NCBI GenBank assembly: GCA_022709905.1
Contig: JAKLHY010000007.1
Location: forward strand, 121,212-185,211
Length of the DNA: 64,000 bases
Direction: 5' to 3'
Source of the DNA: Verrucomicrobiota bacterium
GTDB lineage: Bacteria > Verrucomicrobiota > Verrucomicrobiia > Limisphaerales > UBA1319
Shown here: piece after piece, positions 1 through 8,823 of the stretch
How positions within the stretch are numbered: the first letter of the stretch is position 1
Layout of the letters: every line of letters starts with the position of its first letter
Position numbers and translations under genes: made by a program
Notes under the pieces: generated by a model
Told to the model about the DNA's origin: nothing
Seen by the model: the letters and a program-made list of their open reading frames with translations, nothing else
The model's database searches: none

Positions 1-393
1 CTGCGCAACGACGACCCGGAACTGGTGCGGGCTTTTCATGCCTGCGATGTCTTTGTGCTGCCCTCGATGCACGAGCCATTCGGCATCGTCGTCCTGGAAG
101 CCTGGAGCGCCGGCCGAGCCGTCATTGCCAGCCACGTGGGAGGATTGAAAGCCCTCATCCGCGATGGCGAAACCGGATTCTTCATGGATCCCAACGCCCG
201 CGACGCCGCGGCGGATCTAGCCGGAAAACTGGAACGATTGATCCGGGAACCGGGCCTGAGGAAAACTCTCGGCGATGCCGGCCGCCACGAAGCGCAAGGC
301 CGCTACGACTGGTCCCAGGTCGGCCAACAACTGGAACGTCTCTACCAGCAGGCCGAGGAAAATGCGGCCAGGCGATACGGCTCCCGCTCATGA
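1..393 (+). CDS. GT4-family glycosyltransferase, C-terminal fragment (cut by window edge)
   Basis: The reading frame is open from base 1, so the gene begins before the window; only the last ~130 codons are seen. The sequence around LPSMHEPFGIVVLEAWSAG is the classic GT4 (Glycos_transf_1) C-terminal signature, in which E-x7-E (EPFGIVVLE) binds the nucleotide-sugar donor. After it come the 'AVIASHVGG' strand and a helix with E-A/R residues typical of GT-B enzymes. The family transfers sugars from NDP-sugars at the cytoplasmic face. The stop codon overlaps the next gene's start (ATGA), so it belongs to the downstream polysaccharide operon. Donor and acceptor cannot be told. Confidence 0.9.
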   Translation: MRNDDPELVRAFHACDVFVLPSMHEPFGIVVLEAWSAGRAVIASHVGGLKALIRDGETGFFMDPNARDAAADLAGKLERLIREPGLRKTLGDAGRHEAQGRYDWSQVGQQLERLYQQAEENAARRYGSRS

Positions 394-1955
394 CGAACGA
401 TCAGATCAAGAGAAACGTGGTCCGAAGCGCTCTCTCCGGTTACGTTCGGCTCGCAGTGCGCATGGGACTCGGGCTGGTCACGTTCCGGCTGCTCTACCAG
501 GGATTGACCCCGGAACAATTCGGATTCTGGTCGCTCCTGTGGGCGATCTTTGGCTATGGCATTTTGCTCGACTTCGGCTTTGGTTACGCGGCGCAAAAAC
601 GGGTGGCGGAGCTGAGCGTGAAACAGGACTGGCCGCAGTTGGGTCGCGTCCTGAGCACCATCTTCTTCTTCTACCTTCTGGGAGCGATGATGGTGGCGGG
701 GCTTGGATGGATGTTCTCCGCACCTCTCATCGATCTCTTCAAGGTCAGCGCCGAGCATCGCGACGAATTCCGTCGCATTCTGATCCTATTCCTCGTCGGC
801 ATCGGCGCGGCCTTCCCGATGGGCATTTTTCCCGAGGTTTTGCAGGGACAACAGCGCATCACGACCGCGAACAATCTGAGTATTCTGTCGACTGTCGCCA
901 ATTTCATCGCCGTCCTCTGCGTGGTCTGGTTCAAGCTGAGTTTTACGGTGCTGGTGATCCTTTCCATTCTTTGCGTGTTGATCCCGTACGCGTGGGCGGC
1001 GCGCCTGGCCTTCGATCGCATGCCCGGGGTCAGGCTCCATCCCTCCTTGTTTTCGCGGGCTACCATGCTGGATACGGGGCGGTTCAGTCTGTTTGCCTAC
1101 GCCAACACCCTCAGCAATGTGCTTCGCAACAAGGCCGACCAACCTGTCATCAGCTTGATTCTGGGGGTGTCGGCCGTTGCTCCATACCAGGCCGGCGGCA
1201 AAGTCGGCGAGATGTTCGGCCAGGTCACCCGTCAGATTGCCGATGTCCTCTCCCCAACCGCCGCCCATCTTCACGCCAAGGGAGACGCCGCGGCGCTGCG
1301 CGAACTCTTGGTCAATGGCATGCGCTACAGCGTTCTGGCCGCCACACCGCTTTACCTGGTCACCGCCGTTTACATGGATGGCGTGATCCGGCTCCTCACC
1401 GGGGTGAAACATCCCACCGCGGAAATGCTCTGGGCTGGCGAGCTGTTGTTGTTCTGGTATTACTCGCTGGTCATGACGCATTGGGTCTACAAGCGCATGT
1501 TCATGATGGCCGGAGAGGAAAAACGCATGATGTGGCAGGGGGTGACCGAGGCCGCGGCCAACCTCGCCCTCAGCATTGGGCTCACCCTCTGGATGCAAAG
1601 CATTCTTGGAGTGGCTTGGGGCTCGGTCATTCCCACCGTGCTTCTGGGCTGGGGCCTCTTATGGGGCTGGGCGGCGACCCGGGCCGGAGTCAGCCGCCGG
1701 GCGCTCTTTCAACGCGTCATTCTTCGGAATTGGATCGGCTGCCTTCCGATGGCGGCGGTGGCGGCAGCCCTGCGTTTGCAGCCGTGGTGGTCAAGTGGCA
1801 GCACAACCTGGCTGCTTCTGGCCGAAGGGGGACTGGTTTGCCTCGTGGGACTGGCGGGCATTTGGCAACTCAGTCTGAATATGGTCGAGCGGGCCAGATT
1901 CTCGGCCCACCTGGAAGGAAAGCTTGGCCTGAAACCGAAAGAGAAACCGGCATGA
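390..1955 (+). CDS. Wzx-like polysaccharide/oligosaccharide flippase (MOP superfamily)
   Basis: A 521-aa, almost wholly hydrophobic protein with about a dozen or more predicted membrane helices. Its N-terminal segment has the form seen in PST/MOP exporters: a short basic tail, a first helix with 'YVRLAVRMGLGLVTFRLLYQGLTPEQFG', then 'GFGYAAQKRVAEL'. MOP flippases move undecaprenyl-linked repeat units from the inner to the outer leaflet of the cytoplasmic membrane. Length fits the family (about 420-530 aa). The ATG at 390 overlaps the previous stop by 4 bp and its own stop overlaps the next start. Being surrounded by glycosyltransferases supports the role. No polymerase (Wzy) is visible here. 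Confidence 0.88.
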   Translation: MTNDQIKRNVVRSALSGYVRLAVRMGLGLVTFRLLYQGLTPEQFGFWSLLWAIFGYGILLDFGFGYAAQKRVAELSVKQDWPQLGRVLSTIFFFYLLGAMMVAGLGWMFSAPLIDLFKVSAEHRDEFRRILILFLVGIGAAFPMGIFPEVLQGQQRITTANNLSILSTVANFIAVLCVVWFKLSFTVLVILSILCVLIPYAWAARLAFDRMPGVRLHPSLFSRATMLDTGRFSLFAYANTLSNVLRNKADQPVISLILGVSAVAPYQAGGKVGEMFGQVTRQIADVLSPTAAHLHAKGDAAALRELLVNGMRYSVLAATPLYLVTAVYMDGVIRLLTGVKHPTAEMLWAGELLLFWYYSLVMTHWVYKRMFMMAGEEKRMMWQGVTEAAANLALSIGLTLWMQSILGVAWGSVIPTVLLGWGLLWGWAATRAGVSRRALFQRVILRNWIGCLPMAAVAAALRLQPWWSSGSTTWLLLAEGGLVCLVGLAGIWQLSLNMVERARFSAHLEGKLGLKPKEKPA

Positions 1956-3145
1956 ACCGCCTGCCGATGCTCTATCTTGACGTGCCGTTTGAAAATGAAT
2001 CCGGCGGCGACAAGAACCGAAGCCGGTTCCTTTGGCAGGCCCTTCGCGAGACATGCTCGCCTGATTTGATCCTGATGGGACACCCGCCCACGACAGATCA
2101 CCCGGCCTGGACTCGGTTCGAGCCCCTCGCCCTGTTGCCTCCTTATTGCCCCCCGTTCCCACGTTCGGCATCCATACCGTCCTTCCGACCGCAAGACCAT
2201 CATCAGTTTCAACAATTCCTTCGCGAAAAACAGCATCAGGCCGTGTTTGCCCGTTTTTGCAGCGGGTGGGAACTCTGCCATCGCGCCGCCGGCCAGATGC
2301 CGCACCTTGCCATGGTGATGGACGTGGACATGCTCTCGTCGCGCCTGGCGGCCCTTTCGTGGGCATCGCAACCCTCGTTTCGCCGGCGATGGTTTCTGTT
2401 CGAGAAATGGAAACTTCGGAATTTCGAGAGGCAATTGTTTCGCGAGCCCTGGCTCTTTTTCTTCACCAATCCTGCCGAACTGGCTGAGGTGCGGGATCAT
2501 ATCGCGCCGCACTCGGCTCGGGGTGAGTTCGCCCTGCTCCCGAATACCATGCCCCGCTCCCGGGATCTGGAAAACATCCCGCGCAAGCCCGCCATTCTGT
2601 TTTTTGGCAGCATGGATTCCGCGGCGAATATCGATGGCTTCGCCTTTCTTGTGGATCATGTGTTCCCGCTGCTTGAAGAAGATTTGAAAAACGGGGCTCT
2701 GGAAATCCATATTGTCGGAAAGAAACCTCCCGCGCACTTCCATCAGCGTCTTGCGCAGATCGGGACTGATCGGGTGAAAATCAAGGGCGGTGTGGATTCC
2801 ATCGAGCGCGCCATCGCGGAATCGCTCTTTGTGTTATTGCCGTTAAGGATTGCGTCGGGCACCCGCACCCGCATTCTCGAAGCCGCCGCCCAAAGGCGTG
2901 CCGTTGTCACGACTCCCATCGGCGCCGAGGGACTCGATCTCGGAGACTCACTGTTGATCGGCAACACAGTCGAAGCGCTGGCCGCGCACGTCCGGCGGCT
3001 GATCGCCCATCGGGACGAAGCGGATGCGCTCGGCCTGCGTTTGCATCAACGGGCGGTTTCGCTTTATTCCCCTGACAAAGTGGCCGCCGGCCTGGTGCGC
3101 CGGGTGGAGGACTTTGTGAAGCGCAAGAAAGGCAACGCGCCATGA
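1952..3145 (+). CDS. Glycosyltransferase, GT4-like (Glycos_transf_1 C-terminal domain)
   Basis: Starts at the ATG overlapping the flippase stop (ATGA), although the open frame extends far upstream as an out-of-frame shadow. Product 397 aa. The N-terminal half is poorly conserved. From about residue 210 the pattern 'ILFFGSMDSAANIDGF', 'IHIVGKKPP', 'VKIKGGVDSIE' and 'LPLRIASGTRTRILEAAA' matches GT-B glycosyltransferases of the Glycos_transf_1_4 type, with the donor-site loop just before 'RRAVVTTPIGAEGLDL'. It probably adds one sugar to the repeat unit. The stop overlaps the next gene's ATG. Specificity unknown. Confidence 0.85.
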   Translation: MNRLPMLYLDVPFENESGGDKNRSRFLWQALRETCSPDLILMGHPPTTDHPAWTRFEPLALLPPYCPPFPRSASIPSFRPQDHHQFQQFLREKQHQAVFARFCSGWELCHRAAGQMPHLAMVMDVDMLSSRLAALSWASQPSFRRRWFLFEKWKLRNFERQLFREPWLFFFTNPAELAEVRDHIAPHSARGEFALLPNTMPRSRDLENIPRKPAILFFGSMDSAANIDGFAFLVDHVFPLLEEDLKNGALEIHIVGKKPPAHFHQRLAQIGTDRVKIKGGVDSIERAIAESLFVLLPLRIASGTRTRILEAAAQRRAVVTTPIGAEGLDLGDSLLIGNTVEALAAHVRRLIAHRDEADALGLRLHQRAVSLYSPDKVAAGLVRRVEDFVKRKKGNAP

Positions 3146-4011
3146 GCGATGCCCCGGTCAGCATCATCATGCGATCCTTCAACGAAGGCTGGGCGCTGAA
3201 GGACACCTTGGCGGCGCTCAAAGCCCAGGATTACCGGCACTGGGAGCTGATCGCCATCGATTCCGGCTCCTCGGATGGCTCGCAGGATCTGATCCGTTCC
3301 GCTCAGCCCCGCCATTTCGTCCAAATCACTCCCCCGGAATACAATCCCAGCCGCGTCATGAACCTCGGCATGCGGCTGGCGGCATCCGAGTTTGGGATTT
3401 TCCTAAATGCCGATGCGACACCCCAGGGGACGGGATGGCTGCGCCCGCTCGTCGAGGCCCTGCTGAATCCGCGTGTGGCGGCCTGTTTCGGCCGGCAAGT
3501 CCCGCGGCCCGATTGCAGAGCGGTGTTCGCGTGCGACTATGATCGCTGCTTCGGTCCTCAGCGCGAGTCGGCGAAATGGGACCACTTCTTCAGCATGGTC
3601 AGCAGCGGTCTCCGCAAAGAGGTGTGGGCTAAACGCGGCTTCCGCGAGGATCTGCAATACGCCGAGGATGACGAATACACGCGTTGGTGCAAAACCCAGG
3701 GCTACGAGATCGCCTACGTGGCGGAATCGGTCGTCATGCACTCGCACAACTACACCCCGCAACAAAGTTTCAAACGCAGCTATGGCGATGCGCGCGCCAT
3801 TGGCAAGGCGTGGACCGGCCAATTCAACGAGTTCAACTGGCTAAAAACCGTCGCCCTCGGCTGGCTTAGCGATCTGCGGCATGACACACGCTTCTGTTAC
3901 CGGGAAAAACGCCTGGGCGAACTGCCTCACGCGGCACGGATCCGCTGGCGGCAGCGCCGCGGCAAACTGGCCGGCTTCAGACAAGGCTGGAAGGAGGCCC
4001 ATCCCGAATGA
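3142..4011 (+). CDS. Glycosyltransferase family 2 (GT-A fold)
   Basis: 289 aa. The N-terminus 'VSIIMRSFNEGWALKDTLAALKAQ' followed by 'AIDSGSSDGSQDLI' is the canonical GT2 nucleotide-binding start, and 'FLNADATP' at about residue 90 supplies the D-x-D-like metal site. Later 'FREDLQYAEDDEYTRWCKTQGYEIAYV' has the ED acidic pair expected for the catalytic base region of inverting GT2 enzymes, and 'SVVMHSHNYTPQQSFKRSYGDARA' resembles rhamnosyl/glycosyl GT2 C-termini. No membrane helices, so it is cytoplasmic or peripheral. Translationally coupled on both sides by 4-bp overlaps. Donor unknown; rhamnosyltransferase is possible but unproven. Confidence 0.9.
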   Translation: MSDAPVSIIMRSFNEGWALKDTLAALKAQDYRHWELIAIDSGSSDGSQDLIRSAQPRHFVQITPPEYNPSRVMNLGMRLAASEFGIFLNADATPQGTGWLRPLVEALLNPRVAACFGRQVPRPDCRAVFACDYDRCFGPQRESAKWDHFFSMVSSGLRKEVWAKRGFREDLQYAEDDEYTRWCKTQGYEIAYVAESVVMHSHNYTPQQSFKRSYGDARAIGKAWTGQFNEFNWLKTVALGWLSDLRHDTRFCYREKRLGELPHAARIRWRQRRGKLAGFRQGWKEAHPE

Positions 4012-5147
4012 CGCCGCGTTTCACCATCGATGGCAGCGAAGCCCTGGAACAACTCATCGCGTCCACGTGCAACCGCGCTCGCGAGGGCGTCCTATCCGTC
4101 GTCCCGGCCGGAAAACTGGATGGGATCCTGCTTGGGGGCGGCTACGGACGGGGCGAAGGCGGTGTTTTACGAACGCCTGAGGGCGACAAACCTTACAACG
4201 ATCTCGAGTTCTACGTCTTCATTCGGGGCAACGCTCTTTTAGTGGAACGTCGATATCGGCGTCCCCTGCACGACCTGGGGGAGCATCTCTCCCCTTCCGC
4301 CGGACTCGAGGTCGAGTTCAAAGTCCTCACGCTGGAGAAACTGAGGCGCAGCGCACCCAGCATGTTCTACTACGATCTTGTGGCCGGCCATCGCCGGACC
4401 TATGGCGACGATGCCCTTCTGGACGGCTGCGAACATCATCGCAACGCGGAAGCCATTCCCTTGCACGAGGCAACCCGATTACTGTTCAACCGCTGCTCGG
4501 GCCTGCTATTCTCCCTGGAGCGATTGCGTCGTCCCCGCTTCGGCGCCGACGAGGCCGACTTTGTGGGACGAAATCTGGCGAAAGCCCAATTGGCGTTTGG
4601 CGACGTGCTGCTCGCAGCCCAGGGACAATACCATTGGAGTTGTCGCACCCGCCATGAGCGGTTGGCCACAATCCATTTCGGTGAGGACCTGGCATGGGCC
4701 GCACCCTTAAAGGGCCATCATGCGACAGGCGTGGAGTTCAAATTGAACCCGATCCGGTCCACCGAATCGCGCGAAACCCTCGCCTCCCGCCATGCGGAGG
4801 TTTCGGCGTTAGGCCGCAAACTCTGGCTCTGGCTCGAATCGAAACGGCTGGGAAGGCCTTTCGCCTCGGCAACCGATTATGCCTTCAGCCGAATTGACAA
4901 GTGCCCGGAAACTTCTGCCGTCCGCAATCGTTTTGTCAATCTTCGGGCGTTTGGCAGTCCCGGCCTGGTTTCCACACGTTATCCGCGCGAGCGTTTGTTT
5001 CACGCGCTGGCCCTGCTGCTCTGGGAAAACCAGCCCTGGAAAGAAGCGGCATTGCTCAGGAGAATTCAGGAGGAACTCCGGACCGGGGAGCCGGAGTTTT
5101 CGGGGCTCGTTTGGGTGTATCAACAGCTTTGGAATCGTTTTAACTGA
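4008..5147 (+). CDS. Nucleotidyltransferase-fold protein of the polysaccharide operon (function unknown)
   Basis: 379 aa, no signal peptide or membrane helix. Residues 42-50 (LGGGYGRGE) followed by D65-L-E67 (in YNDLEFYVF) and E103 (in EVEFKVL) fit the Pol-beta nucleotidyltransferase pattern hG[GS]...[DE]h[DE]h...h[DE]h, so all three metal carboxylates appear to be present. The remaining ~270 residues are probably helical and match no domain I recognise. Position between a GT2 and a pyruvyl transferase, with a 4-bp overlap upstream and a 2-bp gap downstream, ties it to glycan assembly. Seen: motif and context. Inferred: nucleotidyl transfer to a sugar, lipid or protein. A regulatory protein with a degenerate site is the alternative. 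Confidence 0.7.
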   Translation: MTPRFTIDGSEALEQLIASTCNRAREGVLSVVPAGKLDGILLGGGYGRGEGGVLRTPEGDKPYNDLEFYVFIRGNALLVERRYRRPLHDLGEHLSPSAGLEVEFKVLTLEKLRRSAPSMFYYDLVAGHRRTYGDDALLDGCEHHRNAEAIPLHEATRLLFNRCSGLLFSLERLRRPRFGADEADFVGRNLAKAQLAFGDVLLAAQGQYHWSCRTRHERLATIHFGEDLAWAAPLKGHHATGVEFKLNPIRSTESRETLASRHAEVSALGRKLWLWLESKRLGRPFASATDYAFSRIDKCPETSAVRNRFVNLRAFGSPGLVSTRYPRERLFHALALLLWENQPWKEAALLRRIQEELRTGEPEFSGLVWVYQQLWNRFN

Positions 5148-5149
5148 TC

Positions 5150-6397
5150 ATGAAAATCGTCATCACCGGCATCACCAGTTTCCGCAATCACGGCGTCGAG
5201 GCCCTTGTGACCACCACCATCGAGCAACTGCGTCAACGCCTGCCCGGCACGTCTTTTCTCGTGCTCGATCGGATGCCGGAGTTTGACTCGTCCCGGATCA
5301 AGTCCCCGGATGTCAAGTTCAAGCTGGATGAAACCATCCGGCCGCTTTACTCGAGTCGGCTGCGGCGGGCGCTCCTGCAGCTCTCCGACCACGTGGAAGC
5401 CCTCGGGCGCGAATACCAAGCCACGATTCGAGATCTCCAAAATGCCACAGCCGTCGTCGCATCCGGCGGCGACATCTTCTGCTCAGAATACGGCCATCAA
5501 TCGCTCCTTTCCCACTTGGCGCCGCTCAACATCGCGCGGCAGGCCGGCATTCCGTTTTTCATTCATGCCCAGTCGATTGGCCCCTTCAAGAACGAATCGG
5601 ATCGCCGGGCCTTTTTGGCGGTGGCGCGATCGGCGGCGCATATCACGGTTCGGGAACGCATGACGTTCGACTACATGATCGGGCAGCTCGGATTCCCGGA
5701 ACGCCAGGTCACCCTGACCGCGGATCCGGCATTCCTGCTGAGCCGCACCGATGCCTCCTGGCGGGAGCATTTCCGATTTGCCGGCTCCAAACCGCTCGTC
5801 GCCCTGTCTACCAGCCAGGCCGTCTGCAATTGGATGGGCTCCGATTACGCCGATCACTTCCGCTCGTGGTGCCGGGTTATCGAATGGCTGCGACGCGAAC
5901 TGGACGCCAACCTCATTCTGATCCCGCATGTTCAGGAGCTCTCCACCAAAAACGATGATCGCATTTTGGCGACGGATCTTGCGCGCCACTATCTCTTTGA
6001 TCCGCATCTCCAGATTGCGGGCGGAGATTTCAGCGCATCGGACTTCAAAGGGATCATCAGCCAGTGCGACCTCGTCGTGGCCGAACGCATGCACGCCGCC
6101 ATCGCCGGGCTCTCCAGCGGCATTCCGACCGTCGTCATTGGGTATTCCGTCAAAGGCGAGGGCATCCTGACGGACCTGCTCGGCGCCCAGACGGTTCAGG
6201 AATCGGTGTTGATTCCGCTGAAGACCTTTCTCGACGCGACAGTGCCGCAACAGCGAATCACCAAGGCCTGGGAGGATCGCGCCTCCATCAAAGCGCGCAT
6301 CGAACAACAACTCCCTGGGACCAGGCGGCTGGCGGCTCTCAGTTTCGACGTGATCGCCAAACACTTGCAGACCATGCCGGGCAAGAGCATTCGTTGA
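5150..6397 (+). CDS. Polysaccharide pyruvyl transferase family protein
   Basis: 415 aa. Begins 'KIVITGITSFRNHGVEALVTTTIEQL', the Rossmann-like start of the WcaK/CsaB (PS_pyruv_trans, PF04230) family. Later it has 'GGDIFCSEYG', 'PFFIHAQSIGPFKNESDRR', 'ITVRERMTFDYM', 'LTADPAFLL' and 'CDLVVAERMHAAIAGLSSGIP', the last being the characteristic R-x-H segment near the active site. These enzymes transfer pyruvate from PEP to a hydroxyl pair on a sugar, giving an acidic ketal. Follows the nucleotidyltransferase-like gene by 2 bp, so co-translated. It implies a pyruvylated glycan. Some family members have other roles, so the substrate remains open. Confidence 0.88.
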   Translation: MKIVITGITSFRNHGVEALVTTTIEQLRQRLPGTSFLVLDRMPEFDSSRIKSPDVKFKLDETIRPLYSSRLRRALLQLSDHVEALGREYQATIRDLQNATAVVASGGDIFCSEYGHQSLLSHLAPLNIARQAGIPFFIHAQSIGPFKNESDRRAFLAVARSAAHITVRERMTFDYMIGQLGFPERQVTLTADPAFLLSRTDASWREHFRFAGSKPLVALSTSQAVCNWMGSDYADHFRSWCRVIEWLRRELDANLILIPHVQELSTKNDDRILATDLARHYLFDPHLQIAGGDFSASDFKGIISQCDLVVAERMHAAIAGLSSGIPTVVIGYSVKGEGILTDLLGAQTVQESVLIPLKTFLDATVPQQRITKAWEDRASIKARIEQQLPGTRRLAALSFDVIAKHLQTMPGKSIR

Positions 6398-6474
6398 CTT
6401 TGGGGTGAGTTGACAGCATCATGAATGCCGTGTGAATCCATGAGGTTCACGCCAAAACAATCCAATCATTTTGC

Positions 6475-7218
6475 ATGTCAAACGCGCGCCTCGAACAAAC
6501 CCTGGTGTTAATCAAACCGGACGCCCTCAAGAATTCTTTGACCGGCTACGTGTTATCTCAATTGTCCGAGTTCCACACCGGCCTCTGCTTTGCGGGCGCC
6601 AAGATTGTGCATGTTTCACGACTCTTGGCGGAGGAACACTATGCCGAACATCGTGACAAGGCGTTTTTTTCGTCCCTCATTCATTACCTCATGGGGCGCA
6701 TCCATTATGCGGCCGAACCTGGAAAACGCCGGGTGATCGCACTGGTCTATCAAGGGCCCAACGCGGCCGCCAAGATCCGAGCCTATGTCGGCCCCACCAA
6801 TCCTCATACCGCCCGCCACGAACGGCCCGGATGCATCCGAGCCCTGGGAACCTTGGTTCCGATTGTTGATCCCCAGGGACATGTCATCGGACAAAGAATG
6901 GAAAACCTGCTGCACACCTCGGCTGATGACAAAGAGGCCGAGCGCGAAATTCAGCTTTGGTTCAAGCCCAACGATATCCCGCCGCTGATGCGCCCCTACG
7001 ACACCGAGATCAACCAAACCCACTATTACCTCAAGGACTACCAACTCACCACGGCCTATGAAACCGGGGCGACCTGCTTGATTGCTCCCGGCGATGTCGC
7101 CTGGAAGGCGGATCTCGAGGCCTTGAGGGCCCTCACCCGGGGAGAACCGGCCCCCCGTTCGCTTCCCGCGGTTGCCGCCAAGTATCTCATCAACGAACAA
7201 CAGGAATCCGATGAATAA
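6475..7218 (+). CDS. Nucleoside-diphosphate-kinase-like protein with C-terminal extension
   Basis: 247 aa; ordinary NDKs are about 140-150 aa. Residues 10-17 (LVLIKPDA) carry the conserved ATP-site Lys14. 'VGPTNPHTARHERPGCIR' corresponds to the G-x-TNP...PG-x-IR motif. 'MENLLHTSADDKEAEREIQLWF' is the N-x-x-H-x-S-D...REI-x-LWF block, with His147 as the expected phosphohistidine. About 85 residues follow the domain (from 'KPNDIPPLM') with no family I recognise. NDKs pass the gamma-phosphate of ATP to NDPs and so supply NTPs for NDP-sugars, which would fit the operon. The Gly usually after the catalytic His is replaced by Thr. It follows the pyruvyl transferase by 77 bp. Confidence 0.82.
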   Translation: MSNARLEQTLVLIKPDALKNSLTGYVLSQLSEFHTGLCFAGAKIVHVSRLLAEEHYAEHRDKAFFSSLIHYLMGRIHYAAEPGKRRVIALVYQGPNAAAKIRAYVGPTNPHTARHERPGCIRALGTLVPIVDPQGHVIGQRMENLLHTSADDKEAEREIQLWFKPNDIPPLMRPYDTEINQTHYYLKDYQLTTAYETGATCLIAPGDVAWKADLEALRALTRGEPAPRSLPAVAAKYLINEQQESDE

Positions 7219-7353
7219 TCATCCAGTGCCACACACACAGCCCGGCTTGAGACCGCCAAAGATCATCCCGCGCGCCCAAGGATTCCGGATTTTTGATCCT
7301 TCATGTCAGCCGGCCGGCAGGCAGATGGAATGGGTCTGAGAGCCAGGTTTTGC

Positions 7354-8823
7354 ATGACGGAAACCCCGAAGTCCACAAGCTGCCCCGACTCCCCCATTGC
7401 CATCCTGGGAGTGCCCTTCGATAAAGTCACAACCCAGGAGACTCTGGGGGAGATTGAGGCAATGATTCGCTCCGGGCGCCCGCACTACCTGGTAACCGCG
7501 AATGTGGACTTTGTCGTCCAGGCAAGAAACGATGTCGAGCTGAGGCGGATTCTTTTTGATGCCCACCTGGTGTTGGCGGACGGCATGCCGTTGGTTTGGG
7601 CGTCCCGATGGCTCGGCAATCCCCTGCCGGAACGAGTCACCGGTTCGGGCATGACACCTTTGCTGCTGGCCCGGGCCGAAGCCAAAGGATGGGGGGTCTT
7701 TTTACTCGGCGGCACGGAACAAAGCGTCGCGCAGGCGGCTGCCAACGTCCGGCTGAAGCATCCCCGATTGCGGTTGGTGGGAGCCTACTCCCCGCCATTC
7801 AAACCGCTCATCGAGATGGATCACGCGGACATCTTGCGGCGTTTGCGCGATGCTCGGCCTGACATCGTGCTGGTGGCCTTTGGCTGTCCCAAGCAGGAGA
7901 AATGGCTAAACATGCATTATCGGACCGCAGGCGTGCCCGTGGCCATCGGAGTGGGAGCCACAATCGACTTCCTTGCCGGGACCATGAAACGGGCGCCGGC
8001 CTGGATGCAGAAGACCGGCCTGGAATGGATTTTCCGTCTGCTCCAGGAACCGCGCCGTCTCTTTCGCCGCTACGTCACCGACCTTTGGGTTTTCGGTTGC
8101 GCCATAATCCAGCAGGTGAACCAAATGCCCGCAACCCGGAAGGCATCATCAATCGCCCCCTCGCTGGAAATCACCTCGACACAAGACACAGAAGTCTTCA
8201 GCATTAAACCGCCGGCGCGGCTCACGAAAGACACCGTGGAGGCAAACCAATCCCTCTGGCGGGAACTATCCGAACAACCCAGGGACGTGCTCTTCAAGGC
8301 AGGCAGCATCGAGACTCTCGACAGCACAGCAATCGGATGGCTCATCCGCCTGCGGAAAGTCCTGCGAGAGAACGGCAGGCATCTAATACTGATAGAGTAT
8401 AACCGGGTGCTGGATCGAGCCTTCGAGTTAATGAAACTCTCCGGGTCTTTTGACCGGGTTCCGGACGTTCCGTCGGCCTTCGCGCTGCTGGCGGCCCGCC
8501 GCCGGGAATCCAACGTCCGGGCCTCCGCGGGTCGGACCCAAACGGAAGCTGCGATTGCATGGCAGGGAGAAATCACGGCATTGAATGTCGATAAAGTCGC
8601 CCGAGCCACCGATGCATGCCTGACTCACGTGTCAGAGCGGCTCGTCATCGACCTGTCCGCGGTGCGTTTCATCGACAGCTCCGGCATTGGGCTGATGGTT
8701 AGGCTTAAAAAGCAGGCGCGCGCCCGGAACATCGGGCTGGCCTTTGTCGGTCCCAGCGAGAACGTGCGCAATGTCGCGCGACTGTTGCGGCTGGAGGATG
8801 CTCTCTTTAACATCAAACCATGA
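7354..8823 (+). CDS. WecG/TagA/CpsF-family glycosyltransferase (GT26) fused to two STAS domains
   Basis: 489 aa from the ATG at 7354; an in-frame ATG at 7303 would add 17 residues without a better ribosome site. Residues ~15-240 are a full GT26 domain, with 'HYLVTANVDFVVQARND', 'LADGMPLVWA', 'VFLLGG', 'FGCPKQEKW' (176-184) and a C-terminal 'EWIFRLLQEPRRLFRRY' membrane-association segment. GT26 enzymes add the second sugar (ManNAc/ManNAcA/glucose) to an undecaprenyl-PP-sugar. After a linker come two STAS domains, with 'LDSTAIGWLIRLRK' at 322-335 and 'IDSSGIGLMVRLKK' at 440-453. Each has the D-S motif whose Ser/Thr is phosphorylated in SpoIIAA-type anti-anti-sigma factors. I know of no standard family with this order. 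Its stop overlaps the next ATG. Confidence 0.88.
   Translation: MTETPKSTSCPDSPIAILGVPFDKVTTQETLGEIEAMIRSGRPHYLVTANVDFVVQARNDVELRRILFDAHLVLADGMPLVWASRWLGNPLPERVTGSGMTPLLLARAEAKGWGVFLLGGTEQSVAQAAANVRLKHPRLRLVGAYSPPFKPLIEMDHADILRRLRDARPDIVLVAFGCPKQEKWLNMHYRTAGVPVAIGVGATIDFLAGTMKRAPAWMQKTGLEWIFRLLQEPRRLFRRYVTDLWVFGCAIIQQVNQMPATRKASSIAPSLEITSTQDTEVFSIKPPARLTKDTVEANQSLWRELSEQPRDVLFKAGSIETLDSTAIGWLIRLRKVLRENGRHLILIEYNRVLDRAFELMKLSGSFDRVPDVPSAFALLAARRRESNVRASAGRTQTEAAIAWQGEITALNVDKVARATDACLTHVSERLVIDLSAVRFIDSSGIGLMVRLKKQARARNIGLAFVGPSENVRNVARLLRLEDALFNIKP

Noticed and set aside
275..1951. Upstream part of the long open frame that ends with the second GT4
   Set aside because: Low-complexity Arg/Pro/Ser-rich translation, out of frame with the flippase; the real start is the coupled ATG at 1952.
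1709..2743. 344-codon minus-strand frame opposite the flippase/GT4 genes
   Set aside because: Shadow of two motif-supported plus-strand genes; no ribosome site or family signature.
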